Below, in pieces: positions 1 to 6,360 of a DNA stretch of 6,681 nt; position 1 is the first letter of the stretch; every line of letters begins with the position of its first letter. Origin of the DNA: Pseudomonadota bacterium (GTDB taxonomy: Bacteria; Pseudomonadota; Alphaproteobacteria; Acetobacterales; Acetobacteraceae); NCBI GenBank assembly GCA_023390705.1, contig JAEWCI010000025.1, positions 1 through 6,681 on the forward strand. The letters are read 5' to 3'. The position numbers and the translations under genes are program-made. The notes beneath the pieces are model-generated. The model ran no database searches. It saw nothing but the letters and a program-made list of their open reading frames with translations, and was not told the origin of the DNA.

Positions 1-1
1 A

Positions 2-322
2 TTGACGAAGAGACGCAACAGAAACGTGAGCCGACGAGCCACCCCCCGCCCTGACGCCGCCGACGAGGATCTCGCCGCCCTGGCCAAGGCGCTCGCTCAC
101 CCCGCCCGGGTCCGCGTGTTGCGCCTGCTGGCCCGGCGCGAGGGCTGTATCGGCTGCGACATCGTTGCCGACCTCGAGCTCGCCCAGTCCACCGTCTCCG
201 AGCACCTGCGCATCCTGAAGGCCGCGGGGCTGGTCGAGGGCGAGGTGGACGGGCCCCGCGTCTGCTACCGCCTCAGCCGCGAGGGCCTCGTCCGCCTCAA
301 GGCCCTCGTCGCCGCGCTCTGA
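2..322 (+). CDS. arsR: ArsR-family arsenic-responsive transcriptional repressor (first copy)
   Basis: This is a small winged-helix repressor of the ArsR/SmtB family, expected to bind the ars promoter and to release it when As(III) binds its cysteines. The 106-residue frame has the family pattern: an N-terminal helix with AHPARVRVLRLL (residues 32-43), a Cys-x-x-Cys pair in GCIGCDIV (C49, C52), a recognition helix STVSEHLRILKAAGLV (63-78), and a wing with PRVCY (third cysteine, C88). The TTG at 2 is the first possible start visible. A GTG at 26 is in frame, and the true start could lie before the window, so the N-terminus is uncertain. The stop is 17 bases before the ACR3 start, which suggests one transcript. 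The promoter is outside the window. The role is inferred from family and neighbours. That all three cysteines bind arsenic is inference. Confidence 0.93.
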   Translation: MTKRRNRNVSRRATPRPDAADEDLAALAKALAHPARVRVLRLLARREGCIGCDIVADLELAQSTVSEHLRILKAAGLVEGEVDGPRVCYRLSREGLVRLKALVAAL

Positions 323-339
323 TCCGAGGAACACACCCC

Positions 340-1452
340 ATGACCGCCGAACCCTCGGCGGCGCCTGCGCGCCGCCTGTCCTTCCTCGACCGCCACCTGA
401 CGCTCTGGGTCTTCGCCGCCATGGCGGCGGGCGTCGCACTCGGGCACCTCGTCCCCGGCCTGCCCGCCGTGCTCGACGGCGCCTCGATCGGCGGCACCAA
501 CCTGCCGATCGCGGTCGGCCTGATCCTGATGATGTACCCGCCGCTCGCCCGGGTGCGCTACGAGGCGCTGCCGCGGGTGTTCGCGGACACCCGCGTGCTG
601 CTGCTCTCGCTGGTGCAGAACTGGGTCATTGGCCCGCTGCTGATGTTCGCGCTGGCCGTCCTCTTCCTCTCCGACCACCCCGAGTACATGACGGGCCTGA
701 TCCTGATCGGGCTGGCGCGCTGCATCGCCATGGTGCTCGTCTGGAACCAGCTCGCGCGCGGCGACAACCAGTACGTCGCCGGCCTCGTCGCCTTCAACAG
801 CGTCTTCCAGCTGCTCTTCTTCGGGCTCTACGCCTGGTTCTTCCTCTCCGTCCTGCCGCCCCTGGTCGGGCTGGATGGGCGCGTGGTGGAGGTCTCCTTC
901 GCCACCGTCGCGGGCGCGGTGCTGCTCTATCTCGGCGTGCCCTTCGCCGCCGGCTTCCTGACGCGGCGGCTCCTCGTCGCGCGGCGCGGCGAGGACTGGT
1001 ACGCCCGGGCCTTCCTGCCCCGCATCGCTCCGATCACGCTCGCCGCGCTGCTCTTCACCATCGTCGCGATGTTCGCACTGAAGGGTGGCGACGTCGTGCG
1101 GTTGCCGCTCGACGCGCTGCGCATCGCGGTGCCGCTGGCGATCTACTTCCTGGTGATGTTCCTGGTCAGCTTCTGGATGGGTCGGCTGATCGAGGCCGAC
1201 TACCCGCGCACCACCGCCATCGCCTTCACCGCCGCCTCGAACAACTTCGAGCTGGCGATCGCGGTCGCCATCGCCGCCTTCGGCCTCGCCTCGCCGGTGG
1301 CATTCGCCACCGTCATCGGGCCGCTGGTCGAGGTACCGGTGCTGATCCTGCTGGTCGGCGTGGCGCTGCGGCTCGGCCGGCGGTGGTTCCCCGCCACCGC
1401 GCCCGTCCTGGATGCGCCGGAGACACGCGCCATCCAGCGGGCCGCCAGCTAA
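340..1452 (+). CDS. acr3: ACR3-family arsenite efflux permease
   Basis: This inner-membrane carrier expels As(III), driven by the membrane potential, and belongs to the ACR3 group of the BART superfamily. The 370 residues are mostly hydrophobic, with about ten membrane segments, starting near residue 20 and ending near 345. Two family landmarks are visible. The conserved transport cysteine is in LARCIAMVLVWN (C128), and the conserved glutamate is in NNFELAIAVAIAAFG (E304). The length is usual for bacterial ACR3. The ATG at 340 is preceded by a GAGGAA ribosome site at 326-331 with 8 bases between. It lies just after arsR and is probably co-transcribed with it. A long minus-strand frame over this gene is a GC-codon shadow. 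It is sometimes labelled arsB, but it is not homologous to the E. coli ArsB type. Confidence 0.97.
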   Translation: MTAEPSAAPARRLSFLDRHLTLWVFAAMAAGVALGHLVPGLPAVLDGASIGGTNLPIAVGLILMMYPPLARVRYEALPRVFADTRVLLLSLVQNWVIGPLLMFALAVLFLSDHPEYMTGLILIGLARCIAMVLVWNQLARGDNQYVAGLVAFNSVFQLLFFGLYAWFFLSVLPPLVGLDGRVVEVSFATVAGAVLLYLGVPFAAGFLTRRLLVARRGEDWYARAFLPRIAPITLAALLFTIVAMFALKGGDVVRLPLDALRIAVPLAIYFLVMFLVSFWMGRLIEADYPRTTAIAFTAASNNFELAIAVAIAAFGLASPVAFATVIGPLVEVPVLILLVGVALRLGRRWFPATAPVLDAPETRAIQRAAS

Positions 1453-1494
1453 CGGCCCCGGCCGCCGCAGCGGCGCCGGCGGCAGCGCAGTGGA

Positions 1495-1526
1495 TCGCAG
1501 CGACCGCTCTCGTCGGAGCGCTGCGA
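1495..1526 (+). other. GC-rich stem-loop between acr3 and arsR2
   Basis: The arms TCGCAG (1495-1500) and CTGCGA (1521-1526) pair. An inner stem CGCTC (1505-1509) and GAGCG (1516-1520) pairs around a six-base loop, leaving CGAC (1501-1504) as a one-sided bulge. An alternative pairing is CGCAGCG with CGCTGCG. No T-run follows, so it is not a classical intrinsic terminator. It may slow or end transcription from acr3 in a Rho-dependent way, or be chance in GC-rich DNA. Confidence 0.35.
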
Positions 1527-1589
1527 CCGGGGCGCGAGGCTCTCGGCAGCGGCTGAACATCTGGCGCCGTCATCAAAGTTTCACCTGGC

Positions 1590-1617
1590 CATACTAAATG
1601 ATTCGATTATCGTCGAA
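1590..1617 (+). promoter_or_regulatory. ArsR-type operator palindrome, with a weak -10-like box, before arsR2
   Basis: An inverted repeat TTCGA-N6-TCGAA occupies 1602-1617, two bases before the ATG at 1620. Short AT-containing dyads of this shape are typical ArsR/SmtB operators. Just upstream, CATACT (1590-1595) resembles a -10 box at four of six positions, but no convincing -35 box is at the right distance. The region is AT-rich compared with its surroundings. An autoregulated promoter for arsR2-arsC-gap-arsJ is the natural reading. The -10 call is weak and the palindrome is the stronger part. Confidence 0.55.
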
Positions 1618-1619
1618 CC

Positions 1620-1964
1620 ATGGAAGCGGATGAGGCAGCCTTTGCCTTCGCGGCCCTCGGGCAGGGCACCAGGCTCGAGTTGCTGCGCGTGCTGCTCGAG
1701 ACGGGGCCGACCGGGCTCGCCGCCGGCGAGGTCGCGGCTCGCCTCGGCGTGCCGCCATCGACCCTGTCGTTTCACCTCCGTGCGCTCGACTAGGCGGGGC
1801 TGATCGCCGCGACGCGCCAGGGCCGCAGCCTCATCTACGCGGCCCGGATCGCGCGCCTGCGGGGGCTGCTCGCCTTCCTGGCCGATGCTTGCTGCGGCGG
1901 CCGGCCAGGCCGCTGCGACGACCTCGGCTGCCTGCTCGACGCCACACCCGGGGAGACCCATGCC
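1620..1964 (+). pseudogene. Second ArsR-family regulator, interrupted by an in-frame TAG; frame continues into arsC
   Basis: From ATG 1620 the frame encodes an ArsR-type domain: ALGQGTRLELLRVLLE (residues 12-27), then the recognition helix PPSTLSFHLRALD (45-57). A TAG at 1791-1793 stands where relatives have a residue before AGL (LRALDxAGLIAA). After the stop the same frame keeps family sequence: the wing RQGRSLIYAA and a cysteine cluster CCGGRPGRC (codons 1890-1916), which resembles the C-terminal As(III) sites of one ArsR class. The frame has no further stop and reads into arsC at 1965. A 57-residue product would lack the wing and the cysteines, so it should not sense arsenic. TAG is one base from CAG, so a recent nonsense mutation or a sequencing error is possible. 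No clear ribosome site precedes the ATG. The annotated end is set at the arsC start. Confidence 0.85.
1950..1955 (+). promoter_or_regulatory. Ribosome binding site deciding the arsC start
   Basis: GGGGAG lies 9 bases before GTG 1965. This supports independent translation of arsC even though the upstream ArsR frame is broken at 1791. An ATG at 1960 is out of frame and leads into a shadow frame. Confidence 0.55.
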
Positions 1965-2480
1965 GTGCAGCCACCGACCTTCAACGTGTTGTTCCTGTGC
2001 ACGCGCAACTCGGCTCGCTCGATCATGGCCGAGGCCATCCTCTCCAGGCTGGCCCCGGGCCGCTTTGCAGCCTATTCGGCCGGCTCCGAGCCGTCGCCCG
2101 ACGGGCCGCTGCCCGAGGTGCTGGCCCAGTTGAAGGCGCTCGGTCACGACGTCTCCGGCTTCCGCTCGAAGTCCTGGGACGAGTTCTGCGGCCCGGATGC
2201 GCCGCGCATGGATTTCGTCGTCGCACTCTGCGACACGCTGGCGGGGCAGGTCTGCCCGGACTTCGGCGCGACGACGATCACCGGCGCCTGGCCGCTTCCC
2301 GATCCCGCCAAGTTCACCGGCAGCACGGCGGAGCGCGCGACGCTGCTCAACGAGCTCTACGCGGGGCTCCGCCGCCGGCTCGAGCTCTTCGCCAGCCTGC
2401 CGGTGGCCACGCTGGATCGCATGGCGCTGAAGGCGCGGGTGGACGAACTGGCTGATCCGCACGCGGCGGTGCTGCGCTGA
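1965..2480 (+). CDS. arsC: Arsenate reductase, low-molecular-weight tyrosine phosphatase type
   Basis: This cytoplasmic enzyme reduces arsenate to arsenite with electrons from thiol carriers. The 171 residues fit the LMW-phosphatase fold. The signature loop CTRNSAR (C12 to R18) comes right after the first strand NVLFL. A DP pair, PDPAKF (D113), is expected to be the general acid. Further cysteines at 75, 89 and 97 (ALCD, QVCPDF) are candidates for the disulfide relay; which of them serve is inferred. The GTG start at 1965 is preferred because GGGGAG (1950-1955) lies 9 bases before it and the catalytic loop then falls at the usual distance. However, the arsR2 frame runs in without a stop, so the protein may descend from an ArsR-ArsC fusion. 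The product feeds ACR3. GAPDH follows after 27 bases. Confidence 0.94.
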   Translation: MQPPTFNVLFLCTRNSARSIMAEAILSRLAPGRFAAYSAGSEPSPDGPLPEVLAQLKALGHDVSGFRSKSWDEFCGPDAPRMDFVVALCDTLAGQVCPDFGATTITGAWPLPDPAKFTGSTAERATLLNELYAGLRRRLELFASLPVATLDRMALKARVDELADPHAAVLR

Positions 2481-2507
2481 GATGCAAGACGGGACGAGGA
2501 CGATCGC

Positions 2508-3554
2508 ATGAGGGTGGGCATCAGCGGCATGGGCCGCATCGGGCGCCTGGCACTGCGCGCCGCGCTGGACGCGGCGGAGCGGCCGGAGGAGGACCCGCGC
2601 CGCGGCAACCGGCTGGATGTCGTCCACCTCAACGAGGTCAAGGGCGGCGTCGCGGCCACGGCGCACCTGCTGGAATTTGACAGCGTGCAGGGCCGCTGGC
2701 GCGGCCCGCGCATCGCGACGGAGGGCGACGCGGGCCTACGGATCGGCGACCGCCGCCTGTCCTTCTCGGCGCATGCCGATCCGGCGGAAATCCCGTGGGG
2801 CGACCTCGGCGTGGACGTCGTGCTGGAGTGCACCGGCAGGTTCCTGACGCCGGAGACGCTGGACGGCCATCTGCGCCGCGGTGCGAAGCGCGTCGTGGTC
2901 GCGGCACCGGTCAAGTTCGACATGGTGCTGAATGTCGTGGTCGGGGTGAACGAGCACCTCTACGACCCGGCACGCCACCCGATCGTCACGGCGGCCTCCT
3001 GCACCACGAACTGCCTCGCCCCGGTGGTGAAGGTGGTGCACGAGGCGATCGGCATCCGCCACGGCCAGATCACCACCATCCACGACCCGACCAACACCAA
3101 CGTGGTGACCGACGCGCCGCACAAGGACCTGCGCCGGGCGCGCAGCGCCATGCTCAGCCTGCAGCCGACGGCGACGGGCAGCGCGACGGCCATCGCGCTG
3201 ATCTACCCCGAGCTGAGGGGCAAGCTGAACGGCCACGCGGTGCGGGCCCCGGTGCTGAATGCGTCGCTGACGGATTGCGTCTTCGAGCTGCAGCGGGAGA
3301 CCAGCGCCGAGGACGCCAATGCCTTGCTCCGCGCCGCGGCCGAAGGGCCACTCGCCGGGATCCTGGGCTACGAGGAGCGGCCGCTCGTCTCCGCCGACTA
3401 CGCCCGCGACACCCGCAGCGCGATCGTGGACGCGCCCTCGACCATGGTCACCGACGGCACGCTCCTGAAGGTCTATGCCTGGTACGACAACGAGATGGGC
3501 TATGCCTGCCGGATGGTGGACCTGGCCTGCCACCTGGAAGAGAAGGGGATCTGA
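2508..3554 (+). CDS. gap: Arsenic-operon glyceraldehyde-3-phosphate dehydrogenase (ArsJ partner)
   Basis: This is a GAPDH of the kind found beside arsJ. With arsenate in place of phosphate it converts glyceraldehyde 3-phosphate to 1-arseno-3-phosphoglycerate, which ArsJ exports before it breaks down. The 348 residues have the NAD-binding Rossmann start RVGISGMGRIGRLALRA (2-18), the active-site motif ASCTTNCLAP with catalytic C165, the partner histidine in TTIHDPTNTN (H192), PHKDLRRARSA (204-214) and the C-terminal WYDNEMGYACRMVDL (325-339). ATG 2508 is preceded by GAGGA (2496-2500). The gene sits 27 bases after arsC and 4 bases before arsJ, so it is surely one operon. The arsenic role rests on the arsJ linkage; the sequence alone shows a GAPDH. 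A housekeeping role cannot be excluded but is less likely. Confidence 0.96.
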   Translation: MRVGISGMGRIGRLALRAALDAAERPEEDPRRGNRLDVVHLNEVKGGVAATAHLLEFDSVQGRWRGPRIATEGDAGLRIGDRRLSFSAHADPAEIPWGDLGVDVVLECTGRFLTPETLDGHLRRGAKRVVVAAPVKFDMVLNVVVGVNEHLYDPARHPIVTAASCTTNCLAPVVKVVHEAIGIRHGQITTIHDPTNTNVVTDAPHKDLRRARSAMLSLQPTATGSATAIALIYPELRGKLNGHAVRAPVLNASLTDCVFELQRETSAEDANALLRAAAEGPLAGILGYEERPLVSADYARDTRSAIVDAPSTMVTDGTLLKVYAWYDNEMGYACRMVDLACHLEEKGI

Positions 3555-3558
3555 CGCC

Positions 3559-4794
3559 ATGAGCGGCAGCGCCGTCGCGTCCCCGGGCTCGGGCACCCGC
3601 AACTACGCCATCGTCACCGCGGCCTATTGGGGCTTCACCCTGACCGACGGCGCGCTGCGGATGCTGGTGCTGCTGCACTTCTACCGGCTGGGCTACTCGC
3701 CCTTCACCCTCGCCTTCCTGTTCCTGCTCTACGAGGCAGCCGGGATCGGCGCGAACCTCATCGGGGGGTGGCTCGCCACGCGCTTCGGCATCGCGCGCAT
3801 GCTGGCGGTCGGGCTGGCCACCCAGATCGCCGGCTTCCTGATGCTCTCGGCGGTCTCGCCCGCCTGGACGGCGGCGTTGTCGGTCGCCTGGGTGGTCGCG
3901 GCGCAGGGCGTCTGCGGCGTGGCGAAGGACCTGACGAAGACCGCGAGCAAGTCGGCCATCAAGCTCACCGCGGGTGACGCCTCCGGCCGGCTGTTCCGCT
4001 GGGTGGCCTGGTTCACCGGCAGCAAGAACGCGATGAAGGGCTTCGGCTTCTTCCTCGGCGGGCTGCTGCTGGAGGCCCTGGGCTTCCGCGGCGCGCTCTG
4101 GGCGATGGCGGCGGGGCTCGCGCTGGTGCTCGCCGGCGTCGTGCTGTCGCTGCCGCCGCTCATGGGCAAGGCCAAGGCGTCGAGGTCGGCCAGGGAGCTC
4201 TTCGCCAAGAGCCGCGGCGTCAACCTGCTGGCCGCGGCGCGCGTCTTCCTGTTCGGCGCGCGCGATGTGTGGTTCGTGGTCGGCCTGCCGGTCTTCCTCT
4301 ACGCCTCGGGCTGGACCTTCACGATCGTCGGCGGCTTCCTGGCGCTCTGGACCATCGGCTACGGCGCGGTGCAGGCGGCCGCCCCCGCGCTGGTGCGGCG
4401 CAGCCCGGACGGGCTGACGACGGAGGTGCCGGCGGCACGGCTCTGGTCGCTGCTGCTCCTGCTCGCCACAACGGTGCTCGCACTGGCCGTCGGCATCGAC
4501 GGGCTGCGCGCGGACCTGATCGTAGTCTTCGGCCTTGCCCTATTCGGTCTCGCCTTCGCGGTGAACTCCTCCGTCCATTCCTACCTCGTGCTGGCCTATG
4601 CGGGCTCGGAGAAGGCGGCCGAGGACGTCGGGTTCTACTACGCCGCCAACGCGGCCGGCCGCTTCGGTGGTACGCTGCTGTCGGGCCTGCTCTACCAGCT
4701 TGGCGGCCTCTCGGCCTGCCTCTGGGGGTCGGCGGCCATGCTCGCGACCTGCTGGGCGGTGACGCTCGCACTCCCGGCGAGGCGGGACGGGTAG
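3559..4794 (+). CDS. arsJ: ArsJ, MFS exporter of 1-arseno-3-phosphoglycerate
   Basis: This inner-membrane major facilitator superfamily protein works with the preceding GAPDH to expel pentavalent arsenic as 1-arseno-3-phosphoglycerate. The 411 residues hold about twelve hydrophobic segments. The family's N-terminal stretch YWGFTLTDGALRMLVLLHFY spans residues 23-42. The loop VAKDLTKTASKSAIK (121-135) is rich in Lys and Thr, unusual for general MFS proteins. SSVHSYLVLAY (337-347) and EDVGFYYAANAAGR (355-368) lie in the second half. The ATG at 3559 is chosen over an in-frame ATG at 3475, because the earlier one overlaps 80 bases of gap and adds a non-family N-terminus. AGAAGGGG (3541-3548) serves as ribosome site. 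It is the last gene of the arsenic operon. I am confident of the family; the substrate is known from the family, not seen here. Confidence 0.95.
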   Translation: MSGSAVASPGSGTRNYAIVTAAYWGFTLTDGALRMLVLLHFYRLGYSPFTLAFLFLLYEAAGIGANLIGGWLATRFGIARMLAVGLATQIAGFLMLSAVSPAWTAALSVAWVVAAQGVCGVAKDLTKTASKSAIKLTAGDASGRLFRWVAWFTGSKNAMKGFGFFLGGLLLEALGFRGALWAMAAGLALVLAGVVLSLPPLMGKAKASRSARELFAKSRGVNLLAAARVFLFGARDVWFVVGLPVFLYASGWTFTIVGGFLALWTIGYGAVQAAAPALVRRSPDGLTTEVPAARLWSLLLLLATTVLALAVGIDGLRADLIVVFGLALFGLAFAVNSSVHSYLVLAYAGSEKAAEDVGFYYAANAAGRFGGTLLSGLLYQLGGLSACLWGSAAMLATCWAVTLALPARRDG

Positions 4795-4838
4795 CCGCCG
4801 GCGTTCTGGATCATCAAGCGCGCGGCTGATACGGCGCC

Positions 4839-4858
4839 CCAGGGAATTTCGTTCCTGG
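4839..4858 (+). terminator. Possible weak terminator hairpin after arsJ
   Basis: CCAGGGA (4839-4845) can pair with TTCCTGG (4852-4858), with one G-U pair, around a six-base loop. It lies 44 bases after the arsJ stop. The following bases (ATTGCTATCCC) hold no T-run, so it is at best a weak or Rho-assisted terminator. Confidence 0.3.
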
Positions 4859-4953
4859 ATTGCTATCCCTGCTCCAGTCGGTCTCCTCACAACCTGTCTC
4901 TCCCGACCAGGGCACCGCGCTGAGGCGCAGGTTTCCTGCGGTTTTCGGTTGTG

Positions 4954-5024
4954 ACCTTGAAAGTGCATATCCGGAACGAGGGTGGCTATTCTCTCCGATA
5001 TGCCGGAGAGTCTCCGAACCTTGA
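4954..5024. repeat. Nested inverted repeats bracketed by a short direct repeat
   Basis: The perfect arms CTCTCCG (4991-4997) and CGGAGAG (5004-5010) surround a six-base centre. A second perfect pair, GCATATC (4965-4971) and GATATGC (4997-5003), shares DNA with the first, so the two folds exclude each other. The heptamer ACCTTGA occurs on both sides (4954-4960 and 5018-5024). It could be a protein-binding or recombination site or a leftover of a mobile element end. No function is assigned. Confidence 0.5.
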
Positions 5025-5280
5025 GGGTTGGCCGATTTAACCTACAAGGTCTAACATATTGATTGGGCCTGTTTTCCTCCGTGGTGGGCTTGCGGCAATT
5101 CAGTAATCCAATAGCCAACCGAAGGCTCCGGAGGACGGAGTGTAGGCCATCGGGCTCCGGAAACAGCTTCTCTGCGTCGAGCGCCGCGCTCATCCCTTCA
5201 GGCCCTAGCCGCGTCCGCAGGGCATCGAGTGACCTGACCGGCATTTCGAATCAGGCTGACTGAGAGGATCGGCCTGGAAA

Positions 5281-5485
5281 GAGGGGCTGGTGAAGGAGTT
5301 AGAGCGGGAGAATGCCCGGCTGAAGCGCCAGGTCGCGGATATGTCGCTGGAGAAGCAGGTGCTGAAGGACGTGGCCGAGGGAAACTTGTAGGTCTCTTGC
5401 GGCGGCAGGCGGTCGCGGGGCTCGGGCGAAGTATGGTGTTTCCGAGCGCCGCGCGGCACGCAAAATGGCTGCTCACCGTAGGGGC
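5281..5485 (+). pseudogene. IS3-family transposase remnant (end of OrfA and start of OrfB), decayed
   Basis: The frame at 5281-5391 reads LVKELERENARLKRQVADM then a tail ending VLKDVAEGNL and TAG. This is the leucine-zipper C-terminus of IS3-family OrfA, where xEGNF plus stop is typical. OrfB-like sequence follows at once, split over two frames: RRQAVAGL (from 5400), then AKYGVSERRAARKMA (from 5426). One missing base near 5424 would rejoin them, so this is a frameshifted relic. Upstream an in-frame TGA lies at 5257, and nothing OrfA-like is visible before about 5281. Similarity fades by about 5485. Most of the element, including both ends and the catalytic DDE part, is absent, so it is not mobile. 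Confidence 0.85.
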
Positions 5486-5505
5486 AGCGCGGAAAGCGGT
5501 GATGC

Positions 5506-6360
5506 TCAAGGGCAGTCGGCGAAGCGACCAGCGAAAGCTCGGAAGGGAATAGCCACGGATTCCCAAGAGCCGTCCCCGGAGTCTGCAGGGATATGTGAGG
5601 CAGCCTCAGGTACGGCGAGCACCGCGAGCCTTGGGCACCTGCCCGAAAGGTCCCAAAGATGGAAGGCGTGATTCAGGGACTCGCTCGCTGTCTCCCACTC
5701 GTTGCGCGTGAGGTGGAAGACCGCCCCCGAAAGCGGTTGTTCGCTAGTCTTGACCTCGATTGTGAGGCGCTGTGCGTCCACTGCCGACACAGTTGAGAGC
5801 ACGTCGTAGCCATCCGATGAGCTGTCAAGCGCGATCCACTTAGGCGAGCGGCCAGTGCGGGCAGTCTCGCGTTCGACAGTGAGGCGCTCGCCGCGGCGCC
5901 CGATTTCTGAGAGCGAGGTATCCCGAAAGCCCCGTGCTCGGCTAGCGAGACCGTCCCAAAAAGCGACAGTATCCTCGTCATCCCCGTAGGCGAGCCCGGC
6001 TTCGACGAGAATTTGTCGGACTCCCGGTGGGGCATGCAGCAGAGTCTCCCTACGACCAGCTGGGGCAAGATGTAGCCATGTCGGATTTTCAACCTCCACA
6101 TGGTCAAGAACCAAAAGGCGCAGCCTACGGCGGGCGTCGCTCTCCGCCAGGGCCCGCTCACCGCGCGGCGTGGCCGCGAGAATCCCCTCGGGCGTTAACT
6201 CGAGCCAACGCAGCGACATGGCGGCATTGAGGACGTCTACTGGCCGGGCCGAGCCCAGCGAGAGAGACAGCACCGCACTCGGCGTCAGGGTGTTTCTGCA
6301 CGCCGCTGCAAGCAGATCGGAGCATCCAAAGGCGATTCCTGGTGAAAGGGAGCGGCTCAC
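5506..6360 (-). CDS. DUF3883-type protein with PD-(D/E)XK nuclease-like C-terminal domain
   Basis: The 284-residue protein has a helical N-terminal half (1-145) without a family I can name; VDVLNAAMSLRWLELTPEG (41-59) suggests a winged-helix-like fold. Its C-terminal domain (about 150-270) matches the DUF3883 pattern: IGRRGERLTVERE (E158), then SDGYDVLS (D186), then LTIEVKTS (E202, K204), then FHLTRNEWETA (215-225). The D...ExK arrangement is that of PD-(D/E)XK nucleases, and such domains are frequent in restriction and other defence genes. Nuclease activity here is inferred. GTG 6360 is chosen as start. It has AGGGGGG five bases upstream (6366-6372) and overlaps the stop of the preceding gene as GTGA, which implies translational coupling. 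The stop lies about 20 bases from the IS3 relic, so the C-terminus may be natural or trimmed. Confidence 0.85.
   Translation of the reverse strand: MSRSLSPGIAFGCSDLLAAACRNTLTPSAVLSLSLGSARPVDVLNAAMSLRWLELTPEGILAATPRGERALAESDARRRLRLLVLDHVEVENPTWLHLAPAGRRETLLHAPPGVRQILVEAGLAYGDDEDTVAFWDGLASRARGFRDTSLSEIGRRGERLTVERETARTGRSPKWIALDSSSDGYDVLSTVSAVDAQRLTIEVKTSEQPLSGAVFHLTRNEWETASESLNHAFHLWDLSGRCPRLAVLAVPEAASHIPADSGDGSWESVAIPFRAFAGRFADCP

Larger units (their letters stand above)
4795..5280. other. Gene-poor junction between the arsenic operon and IS debris
   Basis: No gene is supported here. Base use becomes visibly more AT-rich from about 4840 to 5110, unlike the coding DNA on the left. Open frames on both strands (a 66-codon + frame at 5063-5263 and a minus frame ending at 4540) show no family motif, and the minus one runs into the antisense of arsJ. 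The stretch holds the hairpin at 4839-4858, the dyads at 4954-5024, a small dyad ACCT-ACA-AGGT (5040-5050) and a nine-base direct repeat GGCTCCGGA (5124-5132 and 5153-5161). It probably marks the edge of an acquired segment. Confidence 0.6.

Noticed and set aside
1461..1486. GCCGCC/GGCGGC inverted repeat after acr3
   Set aside because: A low-complexity GCC/GGC run where several pairings are possible by chance; no T-run follows.
265..1560. Long minus-strand frame of 431 codons over acr3
   Set aside because: Its composition (Arg, Gly, Glu, His, Gln repeats) is that of an antisense shadow in GC-rich DNA, and the + strand encodes a clear ACR3 permease.
1581..2666. Minus-strand frame of 361 codons over arsR2, arsC and the start of gap
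   Set aside because: No family motif; it runs antisense to three recognisable reading frames.
3475..3558. Upstream ATG giving a 28-residue longer ArsJ
   Set aside because: It overlaps the end of gap, the added residues are the shadow of the GAPDH C-terminus, and ATG 3559 has a ribosome site and the usual N-terminus.
2736..3602. Minus-strand frame over gap
   Set aside because: Antisense shadow of a GAPDH with all active-site motifs on the + strand.
4540..5244. Minus-strand frame of 234 codons in the junction
   Set aside because: Its first 60 residues look protein-like, but no family is recognisable and it continues antisense into arsJ. A relic of an unknown gene near 5060-5244 cannot be excluded.
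5063..5263. Small + strand frame of 66 codons
   Set aside because: Ser/Arg-rich, no convincing ribosome site and no known motif; overlaps another open frame on the other strand.
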